Shown: positions 36,861 through 46,236, counted from the stretch's first letter. The stretch is 64,000 bases of DNA from Bacillus sp. EB01 (GCF_000613125.1 NZ_HG964497.1:4934378-4998377), one strand, 5' to 3'. Made by a program: numbers and translations. Notes: a model not told the origin generated them from the sequence alone.

Positions 36861-37016
36861 TATTGGTTACATTTCACATCTCTTAAGCCCCCAAAATGTT
36901 ACCAATACACCTCCTTGGTTACATTTCACCTTTCTCTAGAGCATGAAACGTTACTAATGCACCTTATTGGTTACATTTCGCATGTCCTCAGAACCTAAAA
37001 CGTTACCAATACATCA
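36861..37016 (-). repeat. Tandem array of 52-bp units, family A, inverted
   Basis: Three units at 36861, 36913 and 36965 (52-base steps) reading TATTGGTTACATTT...AACGTTACCAATA. This is the reverse complement of the 5068-5290 array. No coding frame. With the gapB promoter region it fills the 465 bases between coaE and gapB. Confidence 0.88.
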
Positions 37017-37165
37017 TTTTTGGACAGCCCCAGCCTCATATAGCAAAGGTTATACTATACTCGTCAAGGAAAATTGGTTATACTATTCATGGTATTCTGA
37101 CTAGTTTTAAACATATCCTAGACGTTACACTATTTTTAGAATTCTTTTTAAAAAAGACACTTTAT

Positions 37166-37196
37166 TTGGCACCTTTATTGATAAATATGTTATACT
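37166..37196 (+). promoter_or_regulatory. Predicted gapB promoter
   Basis: TTGGCA (37166-37171) with a -10 in GTTATACT (37189-37196; spacing 17-19 depending on the hexamer chosen). The -10 overlaps the first CcpN-type box. Confidence 0.5.
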
Positions 37197-37230
37197 AATT
37201 CTATAAAAACCACTTTAAAAGTATAACATA
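37186..37230. promoter_or_regulatory. Inverted pair of CcpN-type operators before gapB
   Basis: TATGTTATACT (37186-37196) and its exact reverse complement AGTATAACATA (37220-37230) both fit the CcpN consensus TRTGHYATAYW. CcpN represses gapB and pckA under glycolytic conditions in B. subtilis. Their position over the -10 and the early transcript suits repression. Confidence 0.7.
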
Positions 37231-37251
37231 AATGAAGGAAGGGGCCGTTAC

Positions 37252-38283
37252 ATGAAGGCGAGAATAGCAATAAATGGATTTGGAAGAATCGGAAGAATGG
37301 TTTTCCGGAAAGCAATCCTTGAAAATGATATAGAAATTGTCGCGGTGAATGCCAGTTATCCTGCGGAAACATTGGCTCACCTGCTAAAATATGATACAAA
37401 CCATGGTACATTCGATGGTTCCATAGTTCCTCTTGAAAACGAATTGATTGTGAATGGTAAAAGGGTTAAATTGCTGGCTAACAGAAACCCTGAGCAGCTG
37501 CCATGGGGTGAATTGGATATTGATATTGTGATTGAAGCTACTGGCAAATTCAATTCCCGTGAAAAAGCAGCTCTCCATCTTGATGCTGGGGCGAAAAAAG
37601 TTATTTTGTCTGCTCCTGGTAAAAATGAGGATGTCACAATTGTAATGGGTGTGAATGAAGAAGCATTTAACATTAATGAGCATGATATTATTTCTAATGC
37701 TTCATGCACAACAAACTGCCTCGCGCCGGTTGCCAAAATTCTTGATGAGAAATTTGGTATTGATAATGGCTTGATGACAACTGTACATGCTTATACAAAT
37801 GACCAGAAAAATATCGATAATCCACATTCGGATCTGAGAAGGGCCCGTGCGTGCGGCCAGTCTATTATTCCGACTACCACAGGTGCCGCCAAAGCTCTTG
37901 CGCTAGTGCTGCCGCAATTAAAAGGCAAGCTTCATGGTATGGCATTAAGGGTGCCGACTCCGAATGTTTCGCTGGTTGACCTTGTTGTAGACCTCAACAA
38001 GGATGTCACTATAGATGATGTAAATTCCGCGTTCATTGAAGCGGCCAATGGAGAATTAAAAGGGATTTTGTCATATACTGAGGAGCCGCTGGTTTCCATT
38101 GATTTCAATACGAATCCTCATTCTGCTATCATTGACGGGCTGTCCACCATGGTAATGGGAAGCCGAAAAGTAAAGGTGCTAGCCTGGTATGATAATGAAT
38201 GGGGATATTCCTCAAGGGTAGTCGAACTGGCAAAATTCGTCGCATCGCAAATTTCTAAAAAGTCCGAAATGAAAGTTGGTTAA
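37252..38283 (+). CDS. gapB: Glyceraldehyde-3-phosphate dehydrogenase, gluconeogenic GapB type
   Basis: Runs in the gluconeogenic direction in Bacilli, preferring NADP. 343 residues (B. subtilis GapB 340). Rossmann motif NGFGRIGRMVFRKA (about 7-20), catalytic cysteine in SNASCTTNCLAPVAK (about 149-163) and a WYDNEWGYSSR C-terminal motif. Assignment to GapB rather than GapA rests on position (between coaE and speH, as in B. subtilis) and on the promoter boxes of CcpN type. GAAGGAAGGGG precedes the ATG. A terminator follows. Confidence 0.93.
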   Translation: MKARIAINGFGRIGRMVFRKAILENDIEIVAVNASYPAETLAHLLKYDTNHGTFDGSIVPLENELIVNGKRVKLLANRNPEQLPWGELDIDIVIEATGKFNSREKAALHLDAGAKKVILSAPGKNEDVTIVMGVNEEAFNINEHDIISNASCTTNCLAPVAKILDEKFGIDNGLMTTVHAYTNDQKNIDNPHSDLRRARACGQSIIPTTTGAAKALALVLPQLKGKLHGMALRVPTPNVSLVDLVVDLNKDVTIDDVNSAFIEAANGELKGILSYTEEPLVSIDFNTNPHSAIIDGLSTMVMGSRKVKVLAWYDNEWGYSSRVVELAKFVASQISKKSEMKVG

Positions 38284-38316
38284 CCTTCACTGCCTTTTCA
38301 ACTCTAATTCGCTATT

Positions 38317-38351
38317 AAAAAGCTGCCACATGTCGGCAGCTTTATTTTTTT
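38317..38351 (+). terminator. Terminator after gapB
   Basis: AAAGCTGCC pairs with GGCAGCTTT over an ACATGTC loop, then ATTTTTTT. Confidence 0.9.
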
Positions 38352-38399
38352 GGACAAGTTGATGTGCGATAAAAAATCCTCTTGTTATACATAGTGGGA

Positions 38400-38510
38400 T
38401 TTATAAGGGTGAAGAATGACAATTCACGGGTGCCAGGAGAACAAAGTTTTATTTATAAGGGCGATGAAGTTCAGCATTGTCAGAAAGACAAAATGTCATT
38501 CATAAGAAGC
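38400..38510. repeat. Possible degenerate 52-bp repeat, family D
   Basis: TTTATAAGGGTGAAGAATG and TTTATAAGGGCGATGAAGT start 52 bases apart (38401 and 38453 by the TTATAAGGG core), with a weaker third TTCATAAG about 47 bases on. Read alone this is weak; the shared 52-base step with arrays A and B is the reason for listing it. A 61-codon frame across it has no support. Confidence 0.35.
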
Positions 38511-38556
38511 AGGAATGAAAGAGGAAATAAAAACCGAAGTATTGTAGTTTCTCAGG

Positions 38557-38585
38557 TTGCAAAATGAATATAAAGGAAGTATACT
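38557..38585 (+). promoter_or_regulatory. Predicted speH promoter
   Basis: TTGCAA (38557-38562), a 17-base spacer, TATACT (38580-38585). Confidence 0.6.
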
Positions 38586-38591
38586 AGTCAT

Positions 38592-38734
38592 CGTGAACTT
38601 CTTGGAACTGGTATCCATTCATTACTTAAAGGGTTAGGACCTCATTGGACTAACTTTCCCCCGTGGTAATGGCCGGTTGCCGTCAGCACAAAGTTTCTGG
38701 AAGGAAGCAAAAATGTTAGAGGGGGATAATGAAT
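38592..38734 (+). promoter_or_regulatory. Long structured leader of speH
   Basis: The region between the predicted start and the gene, about 140 bases, contains GTTAG...CTAAC, AACTTT...AAAGTT and a nested GTG-GGC...GCC-CAC hairpin (about 38655-38688). TCCCCC (near 38649) is complementary to the GGGGGA of the ribosome binding site (38721-38726), which would allow translational masking. No known riboswitch family is recognised. Confidence 0.4.
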
Positions 38735-39109
38735 ATGGAAACACTAGGTAGACATGTGATCTCTGAACTTTGGGGATGCGATTTTGAGAAATTGAACAAC
38801 CTGGATTACATTGAACAAACATTTGTCGAAGCTGCATTAAGGTCTGGTGCGGAAATCCGTGAGGTGGCATTCCATAAGTTTGCTCCGCAGGGAGTAAGTG
38901 GCGTAGTCATTATTTCCGAATCTCATCTGACGATTCATAGTTTTCCTGAACACGGCTATGCAAGCATTGATGTATATACGTGTGGAGATTTGAATCCAAA
39001 TGTTGCCGCAGATTATATTGCTGCCGCCTTGAATGCAAAAACCCGGGAGAATATTGAGCTTCCACGTGGCATGGGCCCTGTCCAGATTAAACAGGCAAAA
39101 GCCCTGTAA
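38735..39109 (+). CDS. speH: S-adenosylmethionine decarboxylase proenzyme
   Basis: Pyruvoyl enzyme that decarboxylates AdoMet to supply aminopropyl groups for spermidine. 124 residues (B. subtilis 126). The self-cleavage site lies in [20 protein letters not shown]: cleavage before the serine of LTIHS generates the pyruvoyl group, and the [12 protein letters not shown] stretch holds the processing histidine and cysteine. [17 protein letters not shown] fixes the start at 38735, with GAGGGGG nine bases upstream; an ATG six bases earlier is also possible. It is monocistronic, with its own promoter, a long leader and a terminator. Confidence 0.95.
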   Translation: METLGRHVISELWGCDFEKLNNLDYIEQTFVEAALRSGAEIREVAFHKFAPQGVSGVVIISESHLTIHSFPEHGYASIDVYTCGDLNPNVAADYIAAALNAKTRENIELPRGMGPVQIKQAKAL

Positions 39110-39128
39110 CTTCATAACTACTACTATT

Positions 39129-39160
39129 CGAGGCGCTAACGAAGGCGCCTCTTTTTATTT
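39129..39160 (+). terminator. Terminator after speH
   Basis: GAGGCGC (39130-39136) pairs with GCGCCTC (39145-39151), followed by TTTTTATTTTATT. Confidence 0.9.
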
Positions 39161-39240
39161 TATTGGTAAAATGAGTTACACTTATTATATAAATGTTGCT
39201 GATATATTTTCAGCCCGAGAGAGACATGGAGGTAGGAACC

Positions 39241-39630
39241 TTGAAGTTATTTGCGCGTTTTCGAAATAGCTGTGAAACAAATGAAGGCCATGGGGATGCT
39301 GATTTGCGTACCCATTACTATCGTGCCAATAAGGATACGCTATTCGTCACAGTTGAAGGCATCATAAAGAAAAGAAAGGGCACGGTCATTACGGACTCCT
39401 CGAAGGAGCGTGGTGAAATTGCTGCTGATATAACCAATCCATTTGCTTCATTTTTGATTGCGACTATTGTAACTGTCAGGCCATTTGAAACCGCGGTCGA
39501 TTTTCATCTATCCACTGAACGGTTTTCACCTTTGGGTAACTATCCAGCATTGAAAAAGGTAATTCTTGAATTGTATCAAGAACTAGACAAGGCGCATACA
39601 TATATTGGCGCTGGGAAAAACGCGGAATAA
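39241..39630 (+). CDS. Conserved hypothetical cytosolic protein
   Basis: 129 residues, soluble, with no signal peptide or membrane segment. It starts MKLFARFRNSCETNEGHGDA, has a conserved-looking TVEGIIKKRKGTVITDSSKERGEI core and a ADITNPFASFLIATIVTVRPFETAVDFHL-type hydrophobic strand region (quoted only in part here as its key stretch TVRPFETAVDFHL). It resembles DUF1499-like small 'cytosolic proteins' annotated in Bacillus, but this match is weak. The TTG at 39241 is chosen because GGAGG (39228-39232) lies eight bases upstream; an ATG at 39226 overlaps that site. It lies between speH and nrdR, and its function is unknown. Confidence 0.7.
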   Translation: MKLFARFRNSCETNEGHGDADLRTHYYRANKDTLFVTVEGIIKKRKGTVITDSSKERGEIAADITNPFASFLIATIVTVRPFETAVDFHLSTERFSPLGNYPALKKVILELYQELDKAHTYIGAGKNAE

Positions 39631-39740
39631 ATCTTGTACATTAAGTTTGTTTTTAATAAGATTAAAGGTGATGAAACTATTTAAATATCACCGCCGGTCT
39701 CCTTTTTTGAGAAGGGCCGGAATGATGGAGCTGATTTAGT

Positions 39741-40202
39741 TTGAAATGCCCGGCATGCCAAAATAGCGGTACCCGTGTACTTGACTCCAGGCCTGTTGAT
39801 GAAGGACGCTCGACAAGAAGGCGTCGTGAATGTGAAAAGTGCGGCTATCGGTTTACAACATTTGAAAAGGTGGAAGAAATCCCTTTGATTGTTGTAAAAA
39901 AGGAAGGAACCCGTGAAGAATTCAGCCGCGACAAGATACTGCGTGGGCTGATAAAAGCCTGTGAAAAGCGGCCCGTGCCACTCAAGGAGATTGAAGATAT
40001 TACTGCAGATGTTGAAAAGGAACTCCGGAGCCAGGGTGTTTCGGAAATTAAAAGTGAGGCAATCGGTGAAATGGTGATGGATAGGCTAGCGCTTATTGAT
40101 GAAGTCGCCTATGTCCGTTTCGCATCTGTTTACCGCCAATTCAAGGATATAAATGTCTTTATTGATGAGCTGAAAGAATTGATTAAAAAGGAACAGAAAT
40201 AA
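39741..40202 (+). CDS. nrdR: Transcriptional repressor NrdR
   Basis: ATP/dATP-sensing repressor of ribonucleotide reductase genes. 153 residues, the standard size. The N-terminal zinc ribbon has CPAC (residues 3-6) and CEKCGYRF (about 31-38). The ATP-cone domain occupies about 49-139 and includes the [18 protein letters not shown] segment that opens the cone. The start is a TTG with GGAG nine bases upstream. It precedes dnaB-dnaI as in B. subtilis but is separated from them by a terminator-like hairpin. Confidence 0.96.
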   Translation: MKCPACQNSGTRVLDSRPVDEGRSTRRRRECEKCGYRFTTFEKVEEIPLIVVKKEGTREEFSRDKILRGLIKACEKRPVPLKEIEDITADVEKELRSQGVSEIKSEAIGEMVMDRLALIDEVAYVRFASVYRQFKDINVFIDELKELIKKEQK

Positions 40203-40237
40203 GTATTCTAAGGGAACTCTTTTCCCTTCGCTCTGCA

Positions 40238-40272
40238 GGCATTCGCAATCGAAAGCGGATGCCTCGTTTTTC
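40238..40272 (+). terminator. Terminator between nrdR and dnaB
   Basis: AGGCATTCGC pairs with GCGGATGCCT (one G-T pair), followed by CGTTTTTC. Confidence 0.75.
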
Positions 40273-40325
40273 TCCAGAAGTTTGCCACTGCTGGACTTAT
40301 AGATTAGGTTGGAAGGTGAAGGTAT

Positions 40326-41735
40326 ATGGCTCAACATTGGCAGGAATTAGTCCCGGTAGACCATTATGTCGTGGCTTCCAATGGACTGCTTCATGATTAT
40401 GACAGAAAAATACTCTCCTTCCTTTATCAGCCTCTGATAGGGCCGGACTGCTTCAGTGTCTATTTGACTCTTTGGGGAGAACTGGAGGAAAACCGGCTGT
40501 GGGCTGATTCCTCGACCCACCATTTCCTGATGAATATGACAGGAATGAACCTAAAAGGAATTTATGAAGCGAGGCTAAAGCTTGAGGGCATTGGCCTTTT
40601 AAAGACGTATGTAAAGAGTGAAGAAGGAACCCGTTCGTTTATCTACGAATTGCAGCCGCCTCTTAGTCCAGAACAGTTTTTTATGGATGGAATGCTGAAT
40701 GTCTATTTATACAGGAAAATAGGAAAAAATAATTTTGCCAGACTGAAGAAGTTCTTCTGTGACAAGGCAATGGACGTGAATGAAGGGTATAGGGACGTGA
40801 CAAAAGCCTTTCAGGAAGTCTACTCTTCGGCACCGCCGGACGCTATTCATTACCTTCAGGACCATGCTGTCGACCTTAATGCTGAAGAGGGACAAACATT
40901 CATAGGCAGGAATGAACCTAATCCAATTCAGATTCCAAAAGAAACGTTTGACTTCAATTTGCTTATTTCAGGCCTAAGTGATTCCCTTTTACCTAAAAAG
41001 GCACTCAATGAAAAAGTAAAGGATGCCATTAGCAATTTGGCTTTCCTGTATTCAATCGATGTTATGCAAATGAAGAATATAGTCCTAAGCGCTATAAATG
41101 AAAATGATGAAATTGATCTGGAAGAGCTCAGGAAGGCTGCCCGGGATTGGTACCAATTCGTCCATTACGACAAATTGCCAGCCCTTGTTGAGCGGGTGCA
41201 GCCTCCCGCATACAGAGAGCAGCTTGAAGAACCAAAGACGCAGGATGAAAAATTAATTCACTATTTCGAGACGGCATCCCCACTTCAGGTTTTAAGAGAT
41301 TTATCAGGAGGAGCGGAGCCATCCAAAGCTGATTTGCAAATCATCGAGGATGTCATGTTCAATCAGAAGCTAATGCCTGGAGTTATCAATGCTTTGATTC
41401 AAACAGTTATGATTAAAAGCGATATGAAGATGACGAAGAGTTATGTTGAGCGGATTGCTAGCCATTGGGCGAGGAAGCAGCTAAAGACTGCAAAGGAAGC
41501 AGTAGATCTTTCAAGGAAGGAACACAAAAAGTACCTTGAATGGAAAAACTCAGGCTCACCTGCTTCCACCGGGACAAAGCGCCAGCCAAAGAAAAATACA
41601 ATCCGTCAGGAAATACTTCCGGATTGGTTTGATGAGGAGTCAAGCAAAGCCAGTCCTGAAAGCAAAGAGTCCTCAGCAGAACTTGAAGCCCGAAAAAAGG
41701 AAGTAGAAGAGAAACTAAAGGCCTTTAGGGAGTAG
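40326..41735 (+). CDS. dnaB: DnaB replication initiation/membrane attachment protein
   Basis: Helicase co-loader of Firmicutes, not the E. coli DnaB helicase. It works with DnaD and DnaI to load the replicative helicase at oriC and restart sites. 469 residues (B. subtilis 472). An N-terminal winged-helix-like DDBH1 domain (about 1-130) with YDRKILSFLYQPLIGPDC is followed by a DDBH2 helical domain (about 200-390) with a YxxxIxxHWARK-type motif (YVERIASHWARKQLK, about 375-389), then a charged, low-complexity tail. The ATG has GGAAGGTGAAGG upstream. It is co-transcribed with dnaI, 74 bases downstream. Confidence 0.94.
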   Translation: MAQHWQELVPVDHYVVASNGLLHDYDRKILSFLYQPLIGPDCFSVYLTLWGELEENRLWADSSTHHFLMNMTGMNLKGIYEARLKLEGIGLLKTYVKSEEGTRSFIYELQPPLSPEQFFMDGMLNVYLYRKIGKNNFARLKKFFCDKAMDVNEGYRDVTKAFQEVYSSAPPDAIHYLQDHAVDLNAEEGQTFIGRNEPNPIQIPKETFDFNLLISGLSDSLLPKKALNEKVKDAISNLAFLYSIDVMQMKNIVLSAINENDEIDLEELRKAARDWYQFVHYDKLPALVERVQPPAYREQLEEPKTQDEKLIHYFETASPLQVLRDLSGGAEPSKADLQIIEDVMFNQKLMPGVINALIQTVMIKSDMKMTKSYVERIASHWARKQLKTAKEAVDLSRKEHKKYLEWKNSGSPASTGTKRQPKKNTIRQEILPDWFDEESSKASPESKESSAELEARKKEVEEKLKAFRE

Positions 41736-41809
41736 GATACCCGGCATTAGTAAGCTTGTTGATTAAGTAATAGAAGTTTCGCTTATATACCCAGAAGGGA
41801 GGGGAACTT

Positions 41810-42745
41810 ATGGAACGCATAGACAAAACGTTAAGACGGCTTGCATCAAGTGAAAGCTTTATGAAGCGGTATGAACAGATGAAAGAACAGGTTGTTACAG
41901 ACCCTGATGTAAGAGCATTTCTTGAGAAAAACAAGCTCGATATCACGGATGGAATGGTTGAAAGAAGCCTTGTCAAGCTCTATGAATACACAAGCCAAAG
42001 TAAGCAATGCAGGGATTGTGAAAGCCTTGAGTCGTGCAGGAATATTATCCAGGGCTATCATCCTGATCTTGTCCTTTCGCGTAATTCAATAGATGTTCAA
42101 TATGATAGGTGCCCTCGCAAAGTGATGGATGATGAGAAAAGGAAGAATGAAAAGCTGATCCGCAGCCTTCATGTTCCAAGGGAAATCCTCCAAGCATCAT
42201 TTGCGAGCCTGGATATTGGCGGTTCACCGGGACGTCTTGATGCAGCAGAAAAGGCTGCCATGTTTGCGATGAACTACATCGATGGGAATAATCCAAAAGG
42301 CTTGTATTTGTATGGCAAATTTGGTGTCGGCAAATCCTACCTTCTTGGAGCGCTAGCGAACGAATTGGCCAAGAAGCAAATTTCTTCAATGATTGTTTAT
42401 GTGCCTGAATTATTGCGCGAAATGAAAAGCGCGATTGGTGATAACACCTTGAACGAGAAGATCGAGGCTTTAAAAAAGGAACCTATCCTTATGCTCGACG
42501 ATATCGGGGCAGAGGCGATGTCGAGCTGGACAAGGGATGAAGTGCTAGGGCCAATCCTTCAATTCAGGATGCTCGAGAAGCTTCCCACCTTCTTCACGTC
42601 AAACTTTAATCTGGATCAGTTAGAGCATCATTTAACATATAGCCAGCGCGGAGAAGAAGAAAAAATGAAAGCCCGCAGGATTATGGAACGGATCAAGTAT
42701 TTGAGCGAGCCGGTTATGCTTGATGGCCCTAACCGAAGAGCTTAA
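41810..42745 (+). CDS. dnaI: DnaI helicase loader
   Basis: AAA+ ATPase that loads the replicative helicase DnaC onto DNA. 311 residues, identical in length to B. subtilis DnaI. The N-terminal helicase-interaction domain (about 1-130) contains the zinc-binding CRDCESLESCRN...H cluster (about residues 65-83). The AAA+ domain has Walker A GKFGVGKSYL (about 167-176), Walker B PILMLDDIGAE (about 226-236) and a sensor-1 FTSNFN (about 266). GGGAGGGGAA lies before the ATG. It is the second gene of the dnaB-dnaI operon, followed by a terminator. Confidence 0.96.
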   Translation: MERIDKTLRRLASSESFMKRYEQMKEQVVTDPDVRAFLEKNKLDITDGMVERSLVKLYEYTSQSKQCRDCESLESCRNIIQGYHPDLVLSRNSIDVQYDRCPRKVMDDEKRKNEKLIRSLHVPREILQASFASLDIGGSPGRLDAAEKAAMFAMNYIDGNNPKGLYLYGKFGVGKSYLLGALANELAKKQISSMIVYVPELLREMKSAIGDNTLNEKIEALKKEPILMLDDIGAEAMSSWTRDEVLGPILQFRMLEKLPTFFTSNFNLDQLEHHLTYSQRGEEEKMKARRIMERIKYLSEPVMLDGPNRRA

Positions 42746-42761
42746 TAGACCCAACAAATGT

Positions 42762-42795
42762 TGAAGCTGCCGGCCTGCGGTGGCTTCTTTTGTAT
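42762..42795 (+). terminator. Terminator after dnaI
   Basis: GAAGCTGCC (42763-42771) pairs with GGTGGCTTC (42779-42787) with one G-T pair, followed by TTTTGTATTT. Confidence 0.75.
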
Positions 42796-42909
42796 TTAGT
42801 ATGTCTGCGGAAAGCTTGTTATCAGTGAGTTTTCTTTCGTTGTTCTTCTAATCAAGGACAGCCCCCCATATATATAACAATAGAATTCTTAGGAATAGGG
42901 GGGATTTGG

Positions 42910-43755
42910 TTGGCGGAGATCAACTTCCGGAGCAATTTGGATGCAAAATGCTTTCAGCAGCTTTTGCAAAAACATATACAAAAACACAAAGTCTATATAG
43001 AGATGCAGCAGCATGAAGAGCGGCAACACACAAAACTATTAATACATTCCCCTTTGGGGGAGTATCTTCATACATTAAAAGATGCGTTTTATGAATTTAT
43101 TATGATTGTAAAATTGGACGAATGGTTCAGGGACATTGTAAGGGATACCTATTTTTTTCGGGATCAGGCAGAAGAGCAGCATATTACCGATATTATGTAC
43201 TCCATCCTTGATGGGGAAAGACAAGATCTGACTGTATTTATTGAACAACCGTTTCCAGGTGAACAAGTAAGGAAATCGATTGACGAAATTATCGGTGCGG
43301 AAGCACTGCTTTCTTTTGATTCGATTACGAAGTTCAGGCTCAGGCCAGTTTTTGAGTATTTGCGTGAACTAGCTGCTGTGGCCATTGATGAATACAAAAT
43401 GGAACAGGAATATCAGGTTTTTATTGAATCACTGAGAGCATTTTTGGCTGGCCGACCCCCGAAAATAGATGAAATCCATTTGCTCGCAAAAGATGGAGTC
43501 ACCTTCTATGATGTGAATATGCAGGAAGTAAAAAAAGCTGAGCTTGCAAAAATGATTGACAGGAAGCTGCTGATCAATCATCCAATATATGTGGATTCTG
43601 TAGCAATAGCTCCACTGCTTTCGCTTGCCCCCAAGAAAATAGTCCTTTATACTGAGGACCAGGATGAGCCGCTAGTCCGGACGCTGGCGAATATATTTGA
43701 GGAAAGAGTCTTACTGCTAGGCATTAAGGAGTTTCCATTGAGGAGAAGCAATTAA
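42910..43755 (+). CDS. ytxC: Putative sporulation protein YtxC
   Basis: 281 residues, the same length as B. subtilis YtxC, in the same place between dnaI and thrS. Soluble and mostly helical, with no signal peptide. KLDEWFRDIVRDTYFFRD and the C-terminal KIVLYTEDQDEPLVRTLANIFEERV (quoted here by its core VLYTEDQDEPLVRT) are family-typical. Reported as sporulation-linked in Bacillus; the molecular role is unknown. The start is a TTG with GGGGGGA upstream. It stands as a single gene before the thrS T-box promoter. Confidence 0.9.
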   Translation: MAEINFRSNLDAKCFQQLLQKHIQKHKVYIEMQQHEERQHTKLLIHSPLGEYLHTLKDAFYEFIMIVKLDEWFRDIVRDTYFFRDQAEEQHITDIMYSILDGERQDLTVFIEQPFPGEQVRKSIDEIIGAEALLSFDSITKFRLRPVFEYLRELAAVAIDEYKMEQEYQVFIESLRAFLAGRPPKIDEIHLLAKDGVTFYDVNMQEVKKAELAKMIDRKLLINHPIYVDSVAIAPLLSLAPKKIVLYTEDQDEPLVRTLANIFEERVLLLGIKEFPLRRSN

Positions 43756-43789
43756 ATTTGGGCTTTTTAATAACGAAAGCTCAGACTGC

Positions 43790-43818
43790 TTGATTTTTCA
43801 AAGATGAATCATTATAAT
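43790..43818 (+). promoter_or_regulatory. Predicted thrS promoter
   Basis: TTGATT (43790-43795), a 17-base spacer, TATAAT (43813-43818), just upstream of the T-box leader. Confidence 0.7.
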
Positions 43819-43854
43819 AACGTACATAGCAATTAAACTTAGCAAAAGTAATGA

Positions 43855-44107
43855 TAAGGACATGGGTATTTCTATATGGTTTCCAGAGAGGGAGGGCTCG
43901 GTGCAAACCTCCTAACACGTAAGAAATACTTACCACCTTTAAACTCCAGCCGTGAAAAGTCCTTTACGGATTAGTAATTGCTGGCGGCCGCAGCCGTTAT
44001 CTGTCCAAAGTCATACTCCTGCCCACAGGGTTTTTAAGGATATGAAAAATTGGGTGGAACCACGTGTGTAACAGCTCGTCCCTTTTCCAGGGACGGGCTT
44101 TTTTTAT
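43855..44107 (+). ncRNA. T-box leader (threonine-responsive) of thrS
   Basis: Senses uncharged tRNA-Thr and lets thrS be read through only when threonine is short. Stem I is visible with GTATTTC/GAAATAC arms, the AGAGAGGGAGGGCTCGGTG distal region and a specifier loop ACTTACCACC holding the Thr codon ACC (43932-43934 or 43935-43937). The T-box sequence TGGGTGGAACCACG is at 44051-44064. The competing terminator CTCGTCCC/GGGACGGG followed by TTTTTTT lies at 44074-44107. All parts are in the canonical order. Confidence 0.93.
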
Positions 44108-44266
44108 TTGGAGGAAAGGGGCGGAGCTTCGAATTTTTCGAATGATACATTTCACGTATTATGAGATATGTACAAGAAAGATAGGTAGCTTAGCTCCGCT
44201 CCACCACCTTATTTAAAACTATTGCCGGCTAAAAAGTATACATTCGGCAGAAAGGGAGGAAAAGTT

Positions 44267-46198
44267 ATGTCAGTGCTAAAAGTTACGTTTCCTGATGGAG
44301 CAGTTAAGGAGTTTCCACAAGGTACGACAACTGAAGATATTGCACAATCCATTAGCCCGGGCCTTAGGAAGAAGGCAATTGCCGGTAAAGTAAACGGGCA
44401 AATGTATGACCTGAGGAGGCCTATTGAAGGGGATTCTTCAGTAGAAATCATCACACAGGATTCTTCTGAAGCACTGGAGGTTCTCCGCCATAGTACAGCA
44501 CACTTGATGGCCCAGGCAATCAAGAGGCTTTATCCTGAAGTGAAATTAGGAATCGGACCGGTTATCGAAGGCGGTTTCTATTATGATATCGATCTTGACA
44601 AGTCCCTCACTCCGGAAGATCTTCCGGCCATTGAAAAAGAAATGGCTAAAATCATCAATGAAAATCTGGATATTGAACGCAAGGAAGTTAGCAGGGCTGA
44701 AGCAGAGAAGATTTATAAAGAGATTGATGATGAATATAAGCTTGAACTTCTTGAGGCGATTCCTGCTGACGAAAAAGTAACAATCTATTATCAGGGAGAA
44801 TTCTTTGATCTTTGCCGCGGCGTTCATGTCCCTTCAACTGGCAAGCTGAAGGAATTTAAGCTTTTAAGTATCGCCGGAGCATACTGGCGGGGCAATAGCG
44901 ACAATAAAATGCTTCAGCGCATCTACGGGACTGCCTTCTTCAAGAAGGAAGACCTGAAAGAGCACCTTCGTCTGCTGGAAGAAGCAAAAGAACGCGACCA
45001 CAGAAAAATAGGCAAGGAGCTAGATTTGTTTACTACTTCTCAAAAAGTAGGCCAGGGGCTTCCAATCTGGCTGCCAAAAGGTGCGACAATCCGCCGGATC
45101 ATTGAACGCTATATCGTTGATAAAGAAACTCGGCTTGGTTATAACCATGTTTATACTCCGGTTATGGGAAGCGTGGATCTGTATAAAACTTCCGGGCACT
45201 GGGACCATTACCAGGAGGATATGTTCCCTGTAATGGAAATGGACAATGAACAATTGGTTCTTCGCCCGATGAACTGCCCGCACCATATGATGGTCTATAA
45301 GAACTCGATGCACAGCTACCGTGAGCTTCCGATAAGGATTGCTGAACTTGGCCTTCAGCACCGGTATGAAATGTCTGGAGCGCTATCCGGCTTGCAGCGC
45401 GTACGTGGGATGACTCTGAATGATGCTCATATCTTTGTAAGACCTGACCAAATCAAGGAAGAGTTTAAACGGGTTGTAAATCTTATCCTAGGTGTTTATA
45501 AGGATTTTGATTTGAAGGATTACTCCTTCAGATTATCTTACCGGGATCCTGAAAATACCGAGAAATATTTCGATGACGACGACATGTGGGAAAAAGCACA
45601 GTCAATGCTCAAGGAAACAATGGATGATCTTGGCCTGGAGTATTTTGAGGCTGAAGGGGAGGCTGCTTTTTACGGGCCTAAGCTTGACGTTCAGGTTAGG
45701 ACAGCCCTTGGCAAAGATGAAACATTGTCAACTGTCCAGCTTGATTTCTTGCTGCCTGAGCGCTTTGACCTTACTTATGTCGGTGAAGATGGAAAGCCGC
45801 ATCGCCCGGTTGTTATTCACCGCGGCGTTGTATCCACAATGGAACGTTTTGTCGCATTCCTGATTGAGGAATACAAGGGTGCATTCCCGGCATGGCTCGC
45901 ACCGGTCCAAGTACAGGTAATTCCAGTTTCACCGGTTGCGCATAGTGAATATGCCCGCAAGGTACAGGAGCAGCTTCAGGAAGCTGGGTTCCGTGTCGAA
46001 CTTGACAGCCGTGATGAAAAAATCGGCTATAAAATCCGTGAAGCGCAAATGCAAAAAACTCCTTATATGCTTGTTGTCGGGGACAAAGAAGTAGAAGAGG
46101 AAGGCGTTAATGTCCGCAAATACGGAGAGCAGAAGTCAGAAACTATGTCTTTTGACGATTTCCTTTCTCAGTTAAAGAATGAAGTAAACAGAAACTAA
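44267..46198 (+). CDS. thrS: Threonyl-tRNA synthetase
   Basis: Class II synthetase charging tRNA-Thr. 643 residues, as in B. subtilis. An N-terminal TGS domain (about 1-62) and an editing/SAD domain (about 65-240) with [12 protein letters not shown]; the catalytic core includes the zinc-binding Cys/His region [14 protein letters not shown] (about 330-343) and [12 protein letters not shown]. The C-terminal anticodon-binding domain is about 540-643. The ATG at 44267 has AAGGGAGG upstream; the longer frame from 44222 is upstream of that site and rejected. Controlled by the T-box leader just before it. Confidence 0.97.
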   Translation: MSVLKVTFPDGAVKEFPQGTTTEDIAQSISPGLRKKAIAGKVNGQMYDLRRPIEGDSSVEIITQDSSEALEVLRHSTAHLMAQAIKRLYPEVKLGIGPVIEGGFYYDIDLDKSLTPEDLPAIEKEMAKIINENLDIERKEVSRAEAEKIYKEIDDEYKLELLEAIPADEKVTIYYQGEFFDLCRGVHVPSTGKLKEFKLLSIAGAYWRGNSDNKMLQRIYGTAFFKKEDLKEHLRLLEEAKERDHRKIGKELDLFTTSQKVGQGLPIWLPKGATIRRIIERYIVDKETRLGYNHVYTPVMGSVDLYKTSGHWDHYQEDMFPVMEMDNEQLVLRPMNCPHHMMVYKNSMHSYRELPIRIAELGLQHRYEMSGALSGLQRVRGMTLNDAHIFVRPDQIKEEFKRVVNLILGVYKDFDLKDYSFRLSYRDPENTEKYFDDDDMWEKAQSMLKETMDDLGLEYFEAEGEAAFYGPKLDVQVRTALGKDETLSTVQLDFLLPERFDLTYVGEDGKPHRPVVIHRGVVSTMERFVAFLIEEYKGAFPAWLAPVQVQVIPVSPVAHSEYARKVQEQLQEAGFRVELDSRDEKIGYKIREAQMQKTPYMLVVGDKEVEEEGVNVRKYGEQKSETMSFDDFLSQLKNEVNRN

Positions 46199-46236
46199 TC
46201 GGGGAGTATCCTGTTTAGTTATAAAGATGATAAAAG

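Noticed and set aside
38382-38567. 61-codon frame upstream of speH
   Set aside because: It runs across the degenerate repeat and into the speH promoter, and has no ribosome binding site.
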